DNA of 64,000 nucleotides from Pedobacter sp. ok626 (GTDB taxonomy: Bacteria > Bacteroidota > Bacteroidia > Sphingobacteriales > Sphingobacteriaceae). The number at the start of each line of letters is the position of its first letter. Within the stretch, counting starts at the first letter, position 1. This document shows positions 26,562-36,253 of the stretch, piece after piece. The translations under genes were made by a program, and so were the position numbers. Where the stretch lies: the NCBI RefSeq assembly GCF_900100435.1, contig NZ_FNEX01000008.1, forward strand, positions 186,001 to 250,000. The letters are read 5' to 3'. A model generated the notes under the pieces. The model was given only the letters and a program-made list of their open reading frames with translations, was not told the DNA's origin and did no database searches.

Positions 26562-26650
26562 AAACACAGGCTTTATGATAATATTAAAAACTGTTTGGCC
26601 CTTCCGGGAGTTTTATAAGGAAACCGTTTTCTGTAAAAAAAACAAAGCCA

Positions 26651-27079
26651 ATGAAAACAGATCCATTTGTAATAGAAAGAACCTTTAGCGCAGCTCCAAG
26701 CAAAGTATGGGAAGCCATAACAGACACAAAAAAAATGAAGCAATGGTATTTTGACCTTGAGGCATTTAAACCCGAGGTAGGCTTTAAATTCCAGTTTCTA
26801 GCAGGCAGTGACACCAAAAAGTACCTCCATATCTGTAAGGTTACTGAGGTAGAGGAAGGTAAAAAGTTAACCTATTCCTGGTGTTACGACAACTACCCAG
26901 GGCAGTCATGGGTTAAATTCGAAATTTTTGAAGCGGGTACAAATACCCGCGTAAAATTAACACATACTGGTTTAGAAAGTTTCCCAAGTAAAGATGATCC
27001 CAATTTCGCCAAGGAAAGCTTTGCTGCCGGATGGACAGAAATCATAGGCAAAAACCTTAAGAATTTCGTGGAGCAATAA
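26651..27079 (+). CDS. SRPBCC domain protein (AHSA1/Hsp90-activator-like)
   Basis: A 142-residue START-like protein. The opening KTDPFVIERTFSAAPSKVWEAITDTKKMKQWYF, the central GSDTKKYLHICKVTEVEEGKKLTYSW and the closing GWTEIIGKNLKNFVE are characteristic of the Aha1_N-unrelated AHSA1/SRPBCC family, which forms a hydrophobic ligand pocket. Ligand and role are unknown. It follows the exporter by 89 bases and is followed by a terminator, so it could be read through from the cassette, but nothing links it functionally. Confidence 0.85.
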   Translation: MKTDPFVIERTFSAAPSKVWEAITDTKKMKQWYFDLEAFKPEVGFKFQFLAGSDTKKYLHICKVTEVEEGKKLTYSWCYDNYPGQSWVKFEIFEAGTNTRVKLTHTGLESFPSKDDPNFAKESFAAGWTEIIGKNLKNFVEQ

Positions 27080-27084
27080 AATAG

Positions 27085-27128
27085 AATGGGGCCATACCAT
27101 CTTCTCATGATACAGCCCCATTTTTATA
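27085..27128. terminator. Terminator between the SRPBCC gene and obgE
   Basis: AATGGGGC (27085-27092) pairs with GCCCCATT (27115-27122) around a 22-base loop that can fold further (CAT/ATG). On the plus strand it ends in TTTTTATA. On the minus strand the stem is followed by CTATTTTATT, so it may serve the convergent obgE as well. Confidence 0.7.
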
Positions 27129-27169
27129 AGTTATTATCATCCTAAATTTAGGATAACGACCAAATTCAA

Positions 27170-28177
27170 TTAATCCTGTTTAGCATTAATCGCTTCCCAG
27201 ATCATATCTTTTAATTGTACCAATCCCTTTTGGGCTACAGATGAGATAAATATGGAAGGAATATTTTTAGGAAGTTCCTTTTTCATTTCTGCCATCAATT
27301 CCTCATCCAACATATCTGATTTGGTAATTGCCAACAAGTGTGGCTTTTGCATCAATTCAGAATTGTAATCTTTCAGCTCAGATTTTAAGATTTCGTACTC
27401 CTCTGTTATGCTCCTATGCGTATCTGCTGGAACCATAAACAACAATACCGAGTTACGTTCGATATGGCGTAAGAAACGATAGCCTAAGCCTTTACCTTTA
27501 GAAGCACCCTCTATAATCCCCGGAATATCGGCCATTACAAAGGACTTACTATCACGGTAAGATACTATACCCAGATTAGGTACCAAGGTAGTAAAAGGAT
27601 AATCAGCAATTTCTGGCTTAGCTGCCGAAACCACGGATAGTAAAGTTGATTTACCAGCATTAGGAAAGCCTACTAATCCCACGTCGGCAAGTACCTTAAG
27701 CTCCAGCACAATCCACTCTTCTCTTCCCGCTTCACCTGGCTGTGCAAAACGAGGTGTTTGCATCGTTGGCGTTTTAAAATGCCAGTTGCCCAATCCACCA
27801 CGACCACCTGCCGTTAGAATCTTAGTTTCTCCCTCTTCCGTAATTTCAAATAGCACTTCTCCTGTCTCTGCATCCTTGGCTATCGTACCCAGTGGCACGT
27901 CAAGAATCTCATCTTTACCCGATTTACCAGTAGATGTTCCACTTGAACCAGATAGACCATCAGGGGCAATAATATGCTTACGATATTTTAAGTGAAGTAG
28001 TGTCCAGAACTGGGTGTTACCTCTAAGGATGATATGGCCACCGCGACCACCATCACCACCATCAGGACCTCCGGTTGCTGTTCTTATATCACGGTGCAAA
28101 TGTGCAGAACCTGCCCCTCCTTTACCGGAACGGCAGCATATTTTAACATAATCTACAAAATTGGAACCTTGCGACAT
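27170..28177 (-). CDS. obgE: Obg family GTPase
   Basis: Ribosome-associated GTPase involved in 50S assembly and stress control, 335 residues. The glycine-rich Obg fold occupies about 1-160 ([31 protein letters not shown]); the G domain has G1 [12 protein letters not shown]3 [11 protein letters not shown]4 TKSD and G5 SSVAQKG. The C-terminal extension of some homologues is missing, as in many Bacteroidota. The ATG at 28177 is favoured over one 27 bases upstream because [13 protein letters not shown] matches the family start. It follows adk with a hairpin in the gap. Confidence 0.96.
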   Translation of the reverse strand: MSQGSNFVDYVKICCRSGKGGAGSAHLHRDIRTATGGPDGGDGGRGGHIILRGNTQFWTLLHLKYRKHIIAPDGLSGSSGTSTGKSGKDEILDVPLGTIAKDAETGEVLFEITEEGETKILTAGGRGGLGNWHFKTPTMQTPRFAQPGEAGREEWIVLELKVLADVGLVGFPNAGKSTLLSVVSAAKPEIADYPFTTLVPNLGIVSYRDSKSFVMADIPGIIEGASKGKGLGYRFLRHIERNSVLLFMVPADTHRSITEEYEILKSELKDYNSELMQKPHLLAITKSDMLDEELMAEMKKELPKNIPSIFISSVAQKGLVQLKDMIWEAINAKQD

Positions 28178-28203
28178 AATTTCTGTTTTTTTTATAAATA
28201 ACA

Positions 28204-28235
28204 ATAGCGGGCAGCATTAAGTTCTGTCCCGCTAT
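28204..28235 (-). terminator. Hairpin between adk and obgE
   Basis: ATAGCGGGCAG (28204-28214) pairs with CTGTCCCGCTAT (28224-28235), leaving one bulged base. On the minus strand it follows the adk stop by 16 bases, but the trailing sequence (TGTTATTTATAAA) is only weakly U-rich, so it may attenuate rather than fully stop transcription into obgE. Confidence 0.5.
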
Positions 28236-28251
28236 CAATAATGTTTTTGTG

Positions 28252-28821
28252 CTAGTATTTATCTATTACTGCGCTTAAATTCGCAAAGATGTCATCGATT
28301 TTACCGATACCATTTACTTTGCTCAATTTATTTTGTGCTTCGTAATAAGGCAAAACGTGGATCGTTTTGCTAAAATATTCTTCAATACGTTTTTGCAACT
28401 TATCTGCCTGATCATCAACACGACCGGTTTCAATCTGGCGTTGTGCAATACGTTTAGTCAGTTCATCCTGATCTACGTCAAGTGCAATTACACCTGCAAT
28501 GCTACTGCCTTTACTCACTAAAAACTCATCTAAAGCTTGAGCCTGAGGAACTGTACGAGGGAAACCATCAAATATAAATCCTTTGGCCTGTGGGTTTTTA
28601 TCCACTTCCTCTTCCAACATAGCGATGGTAATTTCATCAGGAACCAATTGCCCCTCAGCAATTAAAGCACTAACTTGTTGTCCAAGTGGCGATTGATTTT
28701 TAATGTGTGCCCTGAAAAGATCACCTGTTGAGATGTGGATCAATTGATATTTTTCGATCAATTTTTCAGATTGGGTGCCTTTGCCTGCACCCGGTGGGCC
28801 AAAGAGAACAAAATTCAGCAT
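28252..28821 (-). CDS. adk: Adenylate kinase
   Basis: Cytoplasmic enzyme interconverting ATP+AMP and 2 ADP. P-loop FGPPGAGKGTQSEKL at about residues 7-21; AMP-site motifs STGDLFRAH and FIFDGFPRTVPQAQAL; RIAQRQIETGRVDDQADKL covers the lid. The lid is of the short form with no zinc cysteines, giving 189 residues. It precedes obgE on the same strand. Confidence 0.96.
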   Translation of the reverse strand: MLNFVLFGPPGAGKGTQSEKLIEKYQLIHISTGDLFRAHIKNQSPLGQQVSALIAEGQLVPDEITIAMLEEEVDKNPQAKGFIFDGFPRTVPQAQALDEFLVSKGSSIAGVIALDVDQDELTKRIAQRQIETGRVDDQADKLQKRIEEYFSKTIHVLPYYEAQNKLSKVNGIGKIDDIFANLSAVIDKY

Positions 28822-29267
28822 TTGGGTTGTCTTTAAAGTTAAAAAGCCTTTTGCCAGCGGGCATAAGGCTTTTGTTTGTTGTTTAATCTTTCAGGGTTAA
28901 GGACACCATGCAACTCAAGGAAGATTTAATAATACCTATTGTTACAAATTGTGACTTAACCATTGAAAATATTTTAATTTTACCTATTCAATCCAATCAT
29001 TATAACACATCCATTTTCAATTCATTAAATCATTGAATTAGAAAAATAAGGTGGTTAGTTTTGAGGCTGCAAATATATAATTATTAATTTACTATATTTA
29101 TTTTTTTGCAAAATACTGAAGTCGATTCTGGGTATTAATCAAGTATTTCATCTAACATTCATTATGAAAGGAGCTTTATATTTCAAGTCATCAAAGCCTC
29201 ATTTTAATACATATATTTCAAATTAAAACAAAAATATCTACCTTCGCCATAGATAATATATACAAAT
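28822..29267. other. 446-base AT-rich spacer between divergent adk and the sigma-factor gene
   Basis: Next to adk, 28842-28873 folds as AAAAGCCTT / AAGGCTTTT with an inner TGCC/GGCA and a 4-base AGCG loop; on the minus strand it lies 21 bases before the adk ATG. On the plus strand, 28908-29036 is a 42-codon ORF (MQLKEDLIIPIVTNCD...) preceded by AAGGACACC; I do not recognise it and consider it doubtful. Around 29239-29246 is the sigma-gene promoter box. The rest is AT-rich with no gene I can support. Confidence 0.6.
29239..29246 (+). promoter_or_regulatory. Candidate -7 box of the ECF sigma gene
   Basis: TACCTTCG differs from TAnnTTTG at one base and lies 21 bases upstream of the ATG at 29268. 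Sequence match only. Confidence 0.4.
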
Positions 29268-29846
29268 ATGTCAACATACAGTAAGCTAAGTGATTACGAA
29301 CTAACCGCCTTATTAAAGGATGGTGATCGTATGGCCTTTACTGAAATATATGACAGGTATTTCTGGCAACTCCATGTCCATGCTTATAAATGGATGCGCA
29401 ACCGGGAAGAAACCAAAGACATTATCCACGAGCTTTTTTTGACCCTTTGGGAAAAACGGGAAACTTTATCTTTTGAGCCTAGCCTGCTCAGCTACCTCTC
29501 GGCAGCTGTAAGGAACCGCATATTTAACCTACTATCTCACAAACGCATTGAGTCAGCCTACTTAACCACACTCGAAACCTTTTCAAATGAAGACAACTGT
29601 GTTACAGACCACTTGGTTAGAGAAAAACAAATGACTGCACTTATTGAAAATGAAATTGCAGGTATGCCAGGAAAAATGCGTGAGGTTTTTCAATTAAGCA
29701 GAAAAGAGAACCTAAGCCATAAAGCCATTGCTGGTCAGCTTAACATCTCCGAATTAACAGTAAGGAAGCACGTTCAACATGCCTTAAAAATCTTACGCTT
29801 CAAAATCGGCATCTACCTGATCCTATCCTTTTTGATCGGTATTTAA
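29268..29846 (+). CDS. ECF RNA polymerase sigma factor (FecI-like)
   Basis: A 192-residue sigma-70 family factor. Region 2 runs over about 22-90 (FTEIYDRYFWQLHVHAYKWM, DIIHELFLTLWEKRE), and region 4 over about 130-180 with the helix-turn-helix LSHKAIAGQLNISELTVRKH. A hydrophobic C-terminal tail (IGIYLILSFLIGI), often seen in this Bacteroidota group, may touch the membrane. FecR and an STN-containing SusC follow, so it should be released by substrate-dependent signalling through the outer-membrane transporter and transcribe the downstream uptake genes. Confidence 0.93.
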   Translation: MSTYSKLSDYELTALLKDGDRMAFTEIYDRYFWQLHVHAYKWMRNREETKDIIHELFLTLWEKRETLSFEPSLLSYLSAAVRNRIFNLLSHKRIESAYLTTLETFSNEDNCVTDHLVREKQMTALIENEIAGMPGKMREVFQLSRKENLSHKAIAGQLNISELTVRKHVQHALKILRFKIGIYLILSFLIGI

Positions 29847-29922
29847 TTTTTTTCATTTTTATTTACCCCCTCCACAGTGTTCAACTGTATCTCTTTATAA
29901 GGCATTAATTGTCTGGTCGAAT

Positions 29923-31035
29923 ATGGAAGAAAAAAAGGCAAAGGCACTGTTTCAAAAATATGTAGCAGGTAATTGTACTGAAGCAGAAAAAGCGCTTCTT
30001 GAATCATGGCACCTCCAGCATACCCCGGATATTTATCCGGATATGAATGTTGAAGAGCGCTTAGAAGACAAGCAGCAAATACTTGCAGCACTTGAGCAAA
30101 GCATTGCACCTGTAAAACAAATTGTCTTTTGGCCAAAAATAGCGGCTGTAGCAGCCCTGGTATTCGTGTTCGTCAGCTTTGGACTCTATACTTATCTAGA
30201 CAAAAATAAACCTGCACAGCACCGTACAGTAGTGGCAAAAACCGATGTGCAACCCGGAAGAAATAAAGCAGTGCTTCGGTTGGCAAATGGTCAAACTATT
30301 AATTTAAACGGCGATAAAGAAGGAATTGTCATTAAAGCCGATGAACTAGTCTACAATGATGGCACCCAAATTAGCACCAATGCGCTTAATGCTAAAGCTG
30401 CTGCACACAACGTCATCAGTACCCCGGTAGGCGGACAATATCAGATCATTTTGCAAGATGGGACTAAAGTTTGGCTTAATTCGGCTTCATCATTAAGCTA
30501 CCCGACCAGCTTTACGGGTAAAGAACGGAAAGTAGAAATTGCAGGCGAAGCTTATTTTGAAGTTGCTCGCAATAAAGCTTTGCCTTTTAAAGTGATGACT
30601 AAAGGTCAAACTGTAGAAGTATTGGGCACTCACTTTAACGTAATGGCTTACAAAAATGAACAGGCCATCAAAACAACACTACTCGAAGGATCAGTAAAAG
30701 TAAGCAACCAATCAGTCGCTAAATATCTCGTACCAGGGCAACAGGCTCAGGTAGCTGGACAGCACATTACAATTGCCAATCATGTCGATTTAGAGGAGGT
30801 TGTTTCCTGGAAAAATGGGTATTTCAAGTTTAATGAAGATATTAAAAGCATCATGAATAAAATTGCCAGATGGTACGATATAGACGTAGTATACAAGCCT
30901 GGAGTAGATTTAAACCAAACCTTTTCGGGTGAAGTCTCTAAAACCAGAAATGTATCTGCCTTACTAAAGGTGATGGAACTAACCGGAAATGTAAGCTTTA
31001 AAATTGAAGGAAGGAGGATCATCGTTATGCCATAA
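29923..31035 (+). CDS. FecR-family anti-sigma factor
   Basis: Inner-membrane anti-sigma factor, 370 residues. The cytoplasmic N-terminal part (about 1-66) would hold the sigma factor; one membrane helix lies at about 70-92 (WPKIAAVAALVFVFVSFGLY); the periplasmic FecR domain follows (TPVGGQYQIILQDGTKVWLN, AGEAYFEVARN, VLGTHFNVMAY), and a C-terminal DUF4974-type domain (VVSWKNGYFKFN, IARWYDIDVVY). It is 76 bases from the sigma gene and 141 from the SusC gene. Its periplasmic part should contact the STN domain of that transporter. Confidence 0.94.
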   Translation: MEEKKAKALFQKYVAGNCTEAEKALLESWHLQHTPDIYPDMNVEERLEDKQQILAALEQSIAPVKQIVFWPKIAAVAALVFVFVSFGLYTYLDKNKPAQHRTVVAKTDVQPGRNKAVLRLANGQTINLNGDKEGIVIKADELVYNDGTQISTNALNAKAAAHNVISTPVGGQYQIILQDGTKVWLNSASSLSYPTSFTGKERKVEIAGEAYFEVARNKALPFKVMTKGQTVEVLGTHFNVMAYKNEQAIKTTLLEGSVKVSNQSVAKYLVPGQQAQVAGQHITIANHVDLEEVVSWKNGYFKFNEDIKSIMNKIARWYDIDVVYKPGVDLNQTFSGEVSKTRNVSALLKVMELTGNVSFKIEGRRIIVMP

Positions 31036-31066
31036 AACTACACATAAAGATGACCTTAAAAAGAAA

Positions 31067-31130
31067 CCGGGAATGATTGGACTCATCCCCGGCAGAATTG
31101 TAAGGGCTCTAAAAACCGCGGCTTAAGCGG
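31067..31130 (+). repeat. Two hairpins in the FecR-SusC spacer
   Basis: CCGGGAATGA (31067-31076) pairs with TCATCCCCGG (31083-31092) with one mismatch, and CCGC (31116-31119) pairs with GCGG (31127-31130) around the palindrome GCTTAAGC. Neither has a good U run. They may mark a processing or attenuation site between the regulator and transporter genes. Confidence 0.4.
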
Positions 31131-31176
31131 GATTATTATTGAATTGACAATTATCTAAACCCTAACTATCAAATGT

Positions 31177-34100
31177 ATGATTTTTTACCTAAACGTTAAA
31201 CGTGGTGGAAGCCATAGTATTATACGAAAACTCATCATGCGGATTAACTTATCCATATTTTTCATCTTACTAGCCATGATCCAAGTATCGGCCAGGGATG
31301 CATTCGCACAAAAAATTACGCTGGATAAAACCAATACCAGCCTTAACAAAATTATAAAAGAGATTCGTACGCAAAGCGGATACGACTTCTTTTATAACAA
31401 TGCACTTATTGTAAAAGCAAAACCGGTATCTATTCATGTTAGAAATGTATCGCTCGATGAAGCGCTACAAAAATGCTTTGCGAATCAAACATTTACCTAC
31501 CGGATTACCGACAAAATGGTAATCATTATGGAAAAAGAAGAGACTGCACCTACCCATACCGCAATGCCACAAGAACCCATTACCGGAAAAGTGGTTGACA
31601 CCACCGGAATGCCTTTACCAGGCGCCACAGTAAAGGTAAAAGGTAGTACTAAAGTGACCATAACTGATGCTAGTGGTACATTTGTATTAAAGGATGTGAA
31701 AGAAAATTCGATCCTGGAAATTTCTTATTTAGGTTTTATAACCCGGGAAATAAAAGCCACAGCCAACATCGGTAAGATTATTTTACAGGTTGCACAATCA
31801 GGATTAAATGAAGTTGTGGTCACCGCAATGGGCATATCCAGAGAGAAAAAAGCACTAGGCTATGCGGTGCAGGAAGTAAAGGCAGAAGAGCTGACCACTC
31901 GTCCAACTAATGCTTTGAGTGCCATTTCCGGTAAGGTATCTGGTCTGCAAGTCATTTCCTCTGGAGGTAATATGGGTGGCTCAACCCGTGTCTTACTCCG
32001 CGGTATCAATTCAATAACTGGCAGTAACCAACCTTTATATGTAATTGATGGCACACCGATAGACAACTCAGACCTGAACACTTCTTCCACCGTAAATGGA
32101 AGTGCGGGTAAAGATGTAGGGAACATGATACAGGATCTGAATCCTGATGACATAGAAAATATTTCAGTCCTCAAAGGACCTTCGGCTGCCGCACTATATG
32201 GCTCGAGAGCTGCCAACGGAGTAATTTTAATTACGACTAAAAAAGGAAGTAAGAACGAAAAATTCGAGATTACCCTAAATACCGGAATTGATCTAGAGAA
32301 CATTATCCGACTACCTACAAGACAGCATTTATACGGACAAGGCTATGCCAATACCTTTGCTAAGGCCACAATTAACGGAAAAGAATATAATATCGTAGAT
32401 TATGCTGCTGATGAAAGCTGGGGACCAAAATTGGATGGAACACCTGTATTACATTGGTATAACCTGGATCCAGAATATCCTGCTGATTATCTAAATCCAC
32501 AGCCATGGGTTTATCCTAAGAATGATGTCAACTACTTTTTCCGCACCGGTATTGCCAATACCAATAACATTGCGGTTAGTGGATCTAGCGGCCAAACCAA
32601 TTACCGTTTATCCTATACCAATAAAAATGTACGTGGTACAATTCCAAATTCCACTTTAGGACGTAATGCCGTAAACTTTTCAGGTTCTACACAGCTAGGC
32701 ATTGTAAATGTATTCAGCAACCTGAACTATGTCAAAAATAACACACTGGGCAGGCCCTGGACAGGGGCATCCAACCGTAACATTATGCTCGAAGCCTTCC
32801 AATGGGGCGGAGTACAGGTGGATTACAAAAAACTAAGCGAATACAAAAGAGCAGATGGTACTGCGCGCCCATGGAACAGAACAGGATATCAGAATACAGC
32901 TGCTGACGAAGCAACCCGATTTATTGACAACCCATACTGGTCTGCCTACGAAAGTTATATGGAGGAAAATCGCGATAGAATTTATGGAAATATGGGCTTC
33001 ACAGTGGATGCCAATAGCTGGCTTAAACTAACAGGAAAAGTACATGCCGACATCTACACTTCTGAGTACCAAGACCGCATAGCGGTATATTCACGTTCCC
33101 AATCGCAATATCAAGAGTACACCAACCATTTTAACGAATTCAATTACGAGTTCCTGGCTTCAGCAAAGAAAAGCTGGGCAGATTTCTCCCTATCTGGCAA
33201 TATTGGAGGGAACATCAGAGATCAAAAACGCCGTATTAGTGATGGATTAACTCAAGGGGGCCTCATTATCCCGCAATACTACAACCTTAAAAATGCACCT
33301 ATCGTACTAAACAACAATAACTTTTTCCACAAACAGGTTTATTCCTTGTACGGCAGCTTCTCGGCCGGATGGAAGGGAATGCTTTACCTGGATGGAACTT
33401 TACGTAACGACTGGTCGTCGACCCTTCCTGTAGACAACAATTCATTCATTTACCCATCCCTTACCGGAAGTTTTGTATTTAGTGAACTTGCAGGTTTAAA
33501 AAAACAAGAATGGCTTGATTTTGCTAAAGTACGTCTAGGCTGGGCACAAGTAGGTAATGATACAGATCCATATCAACTACTCCCTGTTTTTGAAGCGCAA
33601 CAACCATTTAATGGAACTGCGAATTATCGTTTGCCAGTTACACTAAATAATCCGTTGTTAAAACCTGAGATTACCAGTTCTGTAGAAACTGGGATAAATG
33701 TACAGATGTTTAAGAATCGCTTAGGGCTTGATGTAACGTACTACAACAACAACAGTCGCAACCAAATTCTTCCCGTACCGATGTCTGCGGCCTTTGGGTA
33801 TGACAACAAAGTATTAAACGCAGGAAAAATAAACAATAAAGGTATAGAGGTAACCTTAAATGGCACACCAATAAAAAGTGGCAACTTTGAATGGAATAGT
33901 ACACTCAACTGGTCTAGAAACCGGAACAAAGTGGTTTCCTTAGATGAAGGCGTAAACACCCTTGAACTCAGCAACCTGCTGGTAACTTTGGTGGCACAGG
34001 AAGGCAAACCTTACGGACAAATAATGGGGAATGACTTTGTGTATGCGCCAGATGGACAACGCGTGGTACAGGCAGATGGTACTTACCTTAAAACCTCGCA

Positions 34101-34680
34101 ACAAGTAGCATTAGGAAGTGTGCTGCCGGATTATTTGTTTGGTTTTCAAAATACCTTCACTTATAAAAAAATGCGCCTGAGCTTCCTGATAGATGGAAGA
34201 ATGGGAGGAAGCTTCTTCTCCCAGACCTATAAAGTAGGTATGTACGCGGGTGTATTGGATAAAACTGCAGCAAATGGCATCAGGGAGACTGGCATTGTTG
34301 TAGATGGCGTAAAAGCCGATGTAGCTTTCCATCCTGATGGTTCGTATACCGTGACCAATACCCGTAAAAACGACACTAACATATCGGCACTGGCCTGGGC
34401 AAGGAATGAGTACAATGGACCAACTACTTTTAGTGTGTTTGATGCTTCATACATTAAGCTAAGAGAGCTTACGCTGGGTTATACTTTCGACTTGAAAAAG
34501 AACAGCGCAATTCGCTCCCTTGGTCTTACTGCTTACGGAAGAAACCTTTGGAACATCTATACCAAAAGTAAATACATTGATCCAGAATTCACCAATAGTG
34601 GCGGAAACGTACAGGGCATAGAGGGCGGTAACATTCCAGTCCCTATTACCTATGGTTTAAATGTAAGTGTTAAGTTTTAA
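31177..34680 (+). CDS. SusC/RagA-type TonB-linked transporter with STN signalling domain
   Basis: Outer-membrane nutrient transporter of 1167 residues, regulated through FecI/FecR. A signal peptide ends near AFAQ; an STN domain (about 45-115, LNKIIKEIRTQSGYDFFYNN) would touch FecR; a carboxypeptidase-regulatory-like domain (PITGKVVDTTGMPLPGATVKV) and the plug (VISSGGNMGGSTRVLLRGIN, PLYVIDGTPID, VLKGPSAAALYGSRAANGVI) precede the barrel, which ends in an aromatic residue (NVSVKF). The start is uncertain: ATG 31177 gives a 20-residue prefix, and ATG 31237 (MRINLSIFF) would begin right at the signal peptide. The substrate is unknown. Confidence 0.93.
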   Translation: MIFYLNVKRGGSHSIIRKLIMRINLSIFFILLAMIQVSARDAFAQKITLDKTNTSLNKIIKEIRTQSGYDFFYNNALIVKAKPVSIHVRNVSLDEALQKCFANQTFTYRITDKMVIIMEKEETAPTHTAMPQEPITGKVVDTTGMPLPGATVKVKGSTKVTITDASGTFVLKDVKENSILEISYLGFITREIKATANIGKIILQVAQSGLNEVVVTAMGISREKKALGYAVQEVKAEELTTRPTNALSAISGKVSGLQVISSGGNMGGSTRVLLRGINSITGSNQPLYVIDGTPIDNSDLNTSSTVNGSAGKDVGNMIQDLNPDDIENISVLKGPSAAALYGSRAANGVILITTKKGSKNEKFEITLNTGIDLENIIRLPTRQHLYGQGYANTFAKATINGKEYNIVDYAADESWGPKLDGTPVLHWYNLDPEYPADYLNPQPWVYPKNDVNYFFRTGIANTNNIAVSGSSGQTNYRLSYTNKNVRGTIPNSTLGRNAVNFSGSTQLGIVNVFSNLNYVKNNTLGRPWTGASNRNIMLEAFQWGGVQVDYKKLSEYKRADGTARPWNRTGYQNTAADEATRFIDNPYWSAYESYMEENRDRIYGNMGFTVDANSWLKLTGKVHADIYTSEYQDRIAVYSRSQSQYQEYTNHFNEFNYEFLASAKKSWADFSLSGNIGGNIRDQKRRISDGLTQGGLIIPQYYNLKNAPIVLNNNNFFHKQVYSLYGSFSAGWKGMLYLDGTLRNDWSSTLPVDNNSFIYPSLTGSFVFSELAGLKKQEWLDFAKVRLGWAQVGNDTDPYQLLPVFEAQQPFNGTANYRLPVTLNNPLLKPEITSSVETGINVQMFKNRLGLDVTYYNNNSRNQILPVPMSAAFGYDNKVLNAGKINNKGIEVTLNGTPIKSGNFEWNSTLNWSRNRNKVVSLDEGVNTLELSNLLVTLVAQEGKPYGQIMGNDFVYAPDGQRVVQADGTYLKTSQQVALGSVLPDYLFGFQNTFTYKKMRLSFLIDGRMGGSFFSQTYKVGMYAGVLDKTAANGIRETGIVVDGVKADVAFHPDGSYTVTNTRKNDTNISALAWARNEYNGPTTFSVFDASYIKLRELTLGYTFDLKKNSAIRSLGLTAYGRNLWNIYTKSKYIDPEFTNSGGNVQGIEGGNIPVPITYGLNVSVKF

Positions 34681-34697
34681 CCCTAAAAATTACTGAG

Positions 34698-36245
34698 ATG
34701 AACTTTTATAACAAAATATCAGCCATTGCATTATTATCGCTTACTGCATTTATTTCATGCAAGGACGAGAACCTGGCCGAAATCAATATAGATCCCAACA
34801 GACCGGGCAATGTGACTACTCCTACCTTAATTTTATCTGCTGAAAAACAAATCATGGACAACGTGAGGAATCTGGATTTCTCCTTGAATGGCACCATGCT
34901 ATTTGCACAGTACTACAGCCAGAACATTTATACAGATCAAAGTCGTTACGATCTTCCAAAGAGCACTTCGGATCGCTATTGGGCTGATGGGTTTAAAGCT
35001 TTAAACAACTTAAATGAGATCATTAAGCTCAACACCAATCCAGCCACTAAAGCCATTGCCGCTGTTGGTACTGTTGCAGGTACAAATGCCAACCAGATTG
35101 CGATTTGTCGTGTATTAAAGGCCTTTACCTTTCATTCCCTAAGTGATGTATTTGGCGATATACCTTATCAATCGTTCGGCAACGCAGATCCTTCATTTGA
35201 AGCTTTGCAACAAAACCCTGACAACTATACCCCTAAGTATGCTACTCAGGAAAAAATTTATACGGACCTGCTGAATGAACTGAAACAGGCGGCTGATACC
35301 TTATGGAAATATCCGACAGCCAATACTTTTGGCTCTTCCGATATTATATACAAAGGCAAGAATGAAAACTGGGCAAGGTTTGCCAACTCATTACGTCTGC
35401 GCCTAGCCACTAGAATTCGCACAAAATTACCCACGCTTTCGCAGCAACATTTTGCAGAAGCACTAGCACAAGGTGTATTTACATCCAATATACATACTGC
35501 TGCTTTTAAATACAGTACATCGGCGCCAAACGAAGCTCCGCTTTATAAAGCAACGATTACCGCCAACCGTCAGGATTTTGCGGTATCACACATCCTCATC
35601 AATTCCTTAAAAGGAGAATTGGGGCCTTTTAACACTTTAGATCCTCGTTTAGCGATCTATGCAAGGCCTAACAAAAACAATGAGTATGTTGGTCAGCCTT
35701 ATGGTTTGCCTTTAGAAGCTGCCGGGATTAATAAGCCTGCCGACATCAGCTTACCGGGTACATTGGTTAATGCAGCTGATTTTAGTGAAGTACTTCAGGA
35801 GTATGCAGAGGTAGCATTTTTAATCTCTGAGTATCAAAACTGGAGCGATAGTGAATACAAAAATGGAGTTGTAGCCTCCCTAACCCGTTGGGGCGTTGCA
35901 GAACCAGCAGCACAGACCTATGCGAATAATCTACCTGCGGCAACTAAAGAAAGGGTGTTGACACAAAAGTACTTTGCGCTTTATACCCAAGGACTTGAAT
36001 CCTGGTCGGAAATTCGCCGTACAGGATTCCCAAACTTTTTGGTTAAGCCAAACGATGTCGTATGGACAAGGGTTACCCCTGCAGAAACCTTTAATTATGT
36101 ATTCAAACCAGTGTTCGGAAATGGCATACCTAAACGTATCTATTACCCTGTAAAAGAACAAAGTGTCAACAAAACCAATTACCAACAGGCGCTTGCTGCT
36201 CAAGGAGATGATGTAATTACCACTCCACTTTGGTGGAATAAATAA
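34698..36245 (+). CDS. SusD/RagB-type surface lipoprotein
   Basis: Substrate-binding lid of the upstream SusC transporter, 515 residues. The lipoprotein signal ends in FISC (Cys21), followed by KDEN, which matches the K-(D/E)2 surface-export signal described for other Bacteroidota. The body has SusD-like TPR helices: DRYWADGFKALNNLNEII, ICRVLKAFTFHSLSDVFGDIPY and NWARFANSLRLRLATRI. It begins 17 bases after susC. Ligand is unknown; glycoside hydrolases are absent from this locus, so the cargo need not be a polysaccharide. Confidence 0.92.
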   Translation: MNFYNKISAIALLSLTAFISCKDENLAEINIDPNRPGNVTTPTLILSAEKQIMDNVRNLDFSLNGTMLFAQYYSQNIYTDQSRYDLPKSTSDRYWADGFKALNNLNEIIKLNTNPATKAIAAVGTVAGTNANQIAICRVLKAFTFHSLSDVFGDIPYQSFGNADPSFEALQQNPDNYTPKYATQEKIYTDLLNELKQAADTLWKYPTANTFGSSDIIYKGKNENWARFANSLRLRLATRIRTKLPTLSQQHFAEALAQGVFTSNIHTAAFKYSTSAPNEAPLYKATITANRQDFAVSHILINSLKGELGPFNTLDPRLAIYARPNKNNEYVGQPYGLPLEAAGINKPADISLPGTLVNAADFSEVLQEYAEVAFLISEYQNWSDSEYKNGVVASLTRWGVAEPAAQTYANNLPAATKERVLTQKYFALYTQGLESWSEIRRTGFPNFLVKPNDVVWTRVTPAETFNYVFKPVFGNGIPKRIYYPVKEQSVNKTNYQQALAAQGDDVITTPLWWNK

Positions 36246-36253
36246 ACATAGCT

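Noticed and set aside
26587..26614. AAAACT/AGTTTT hairpin after the C39 transporter as a terminator
   Set aside because: Only a 6-bp outer stem with a large, mostly unpaired interior and no real U run; too weak to list.
31860..32303. 147-codon minus-strand ORF inside the SusC gene
   Set aside because: It is the antisense reading of the conserved plug region; no independent support.
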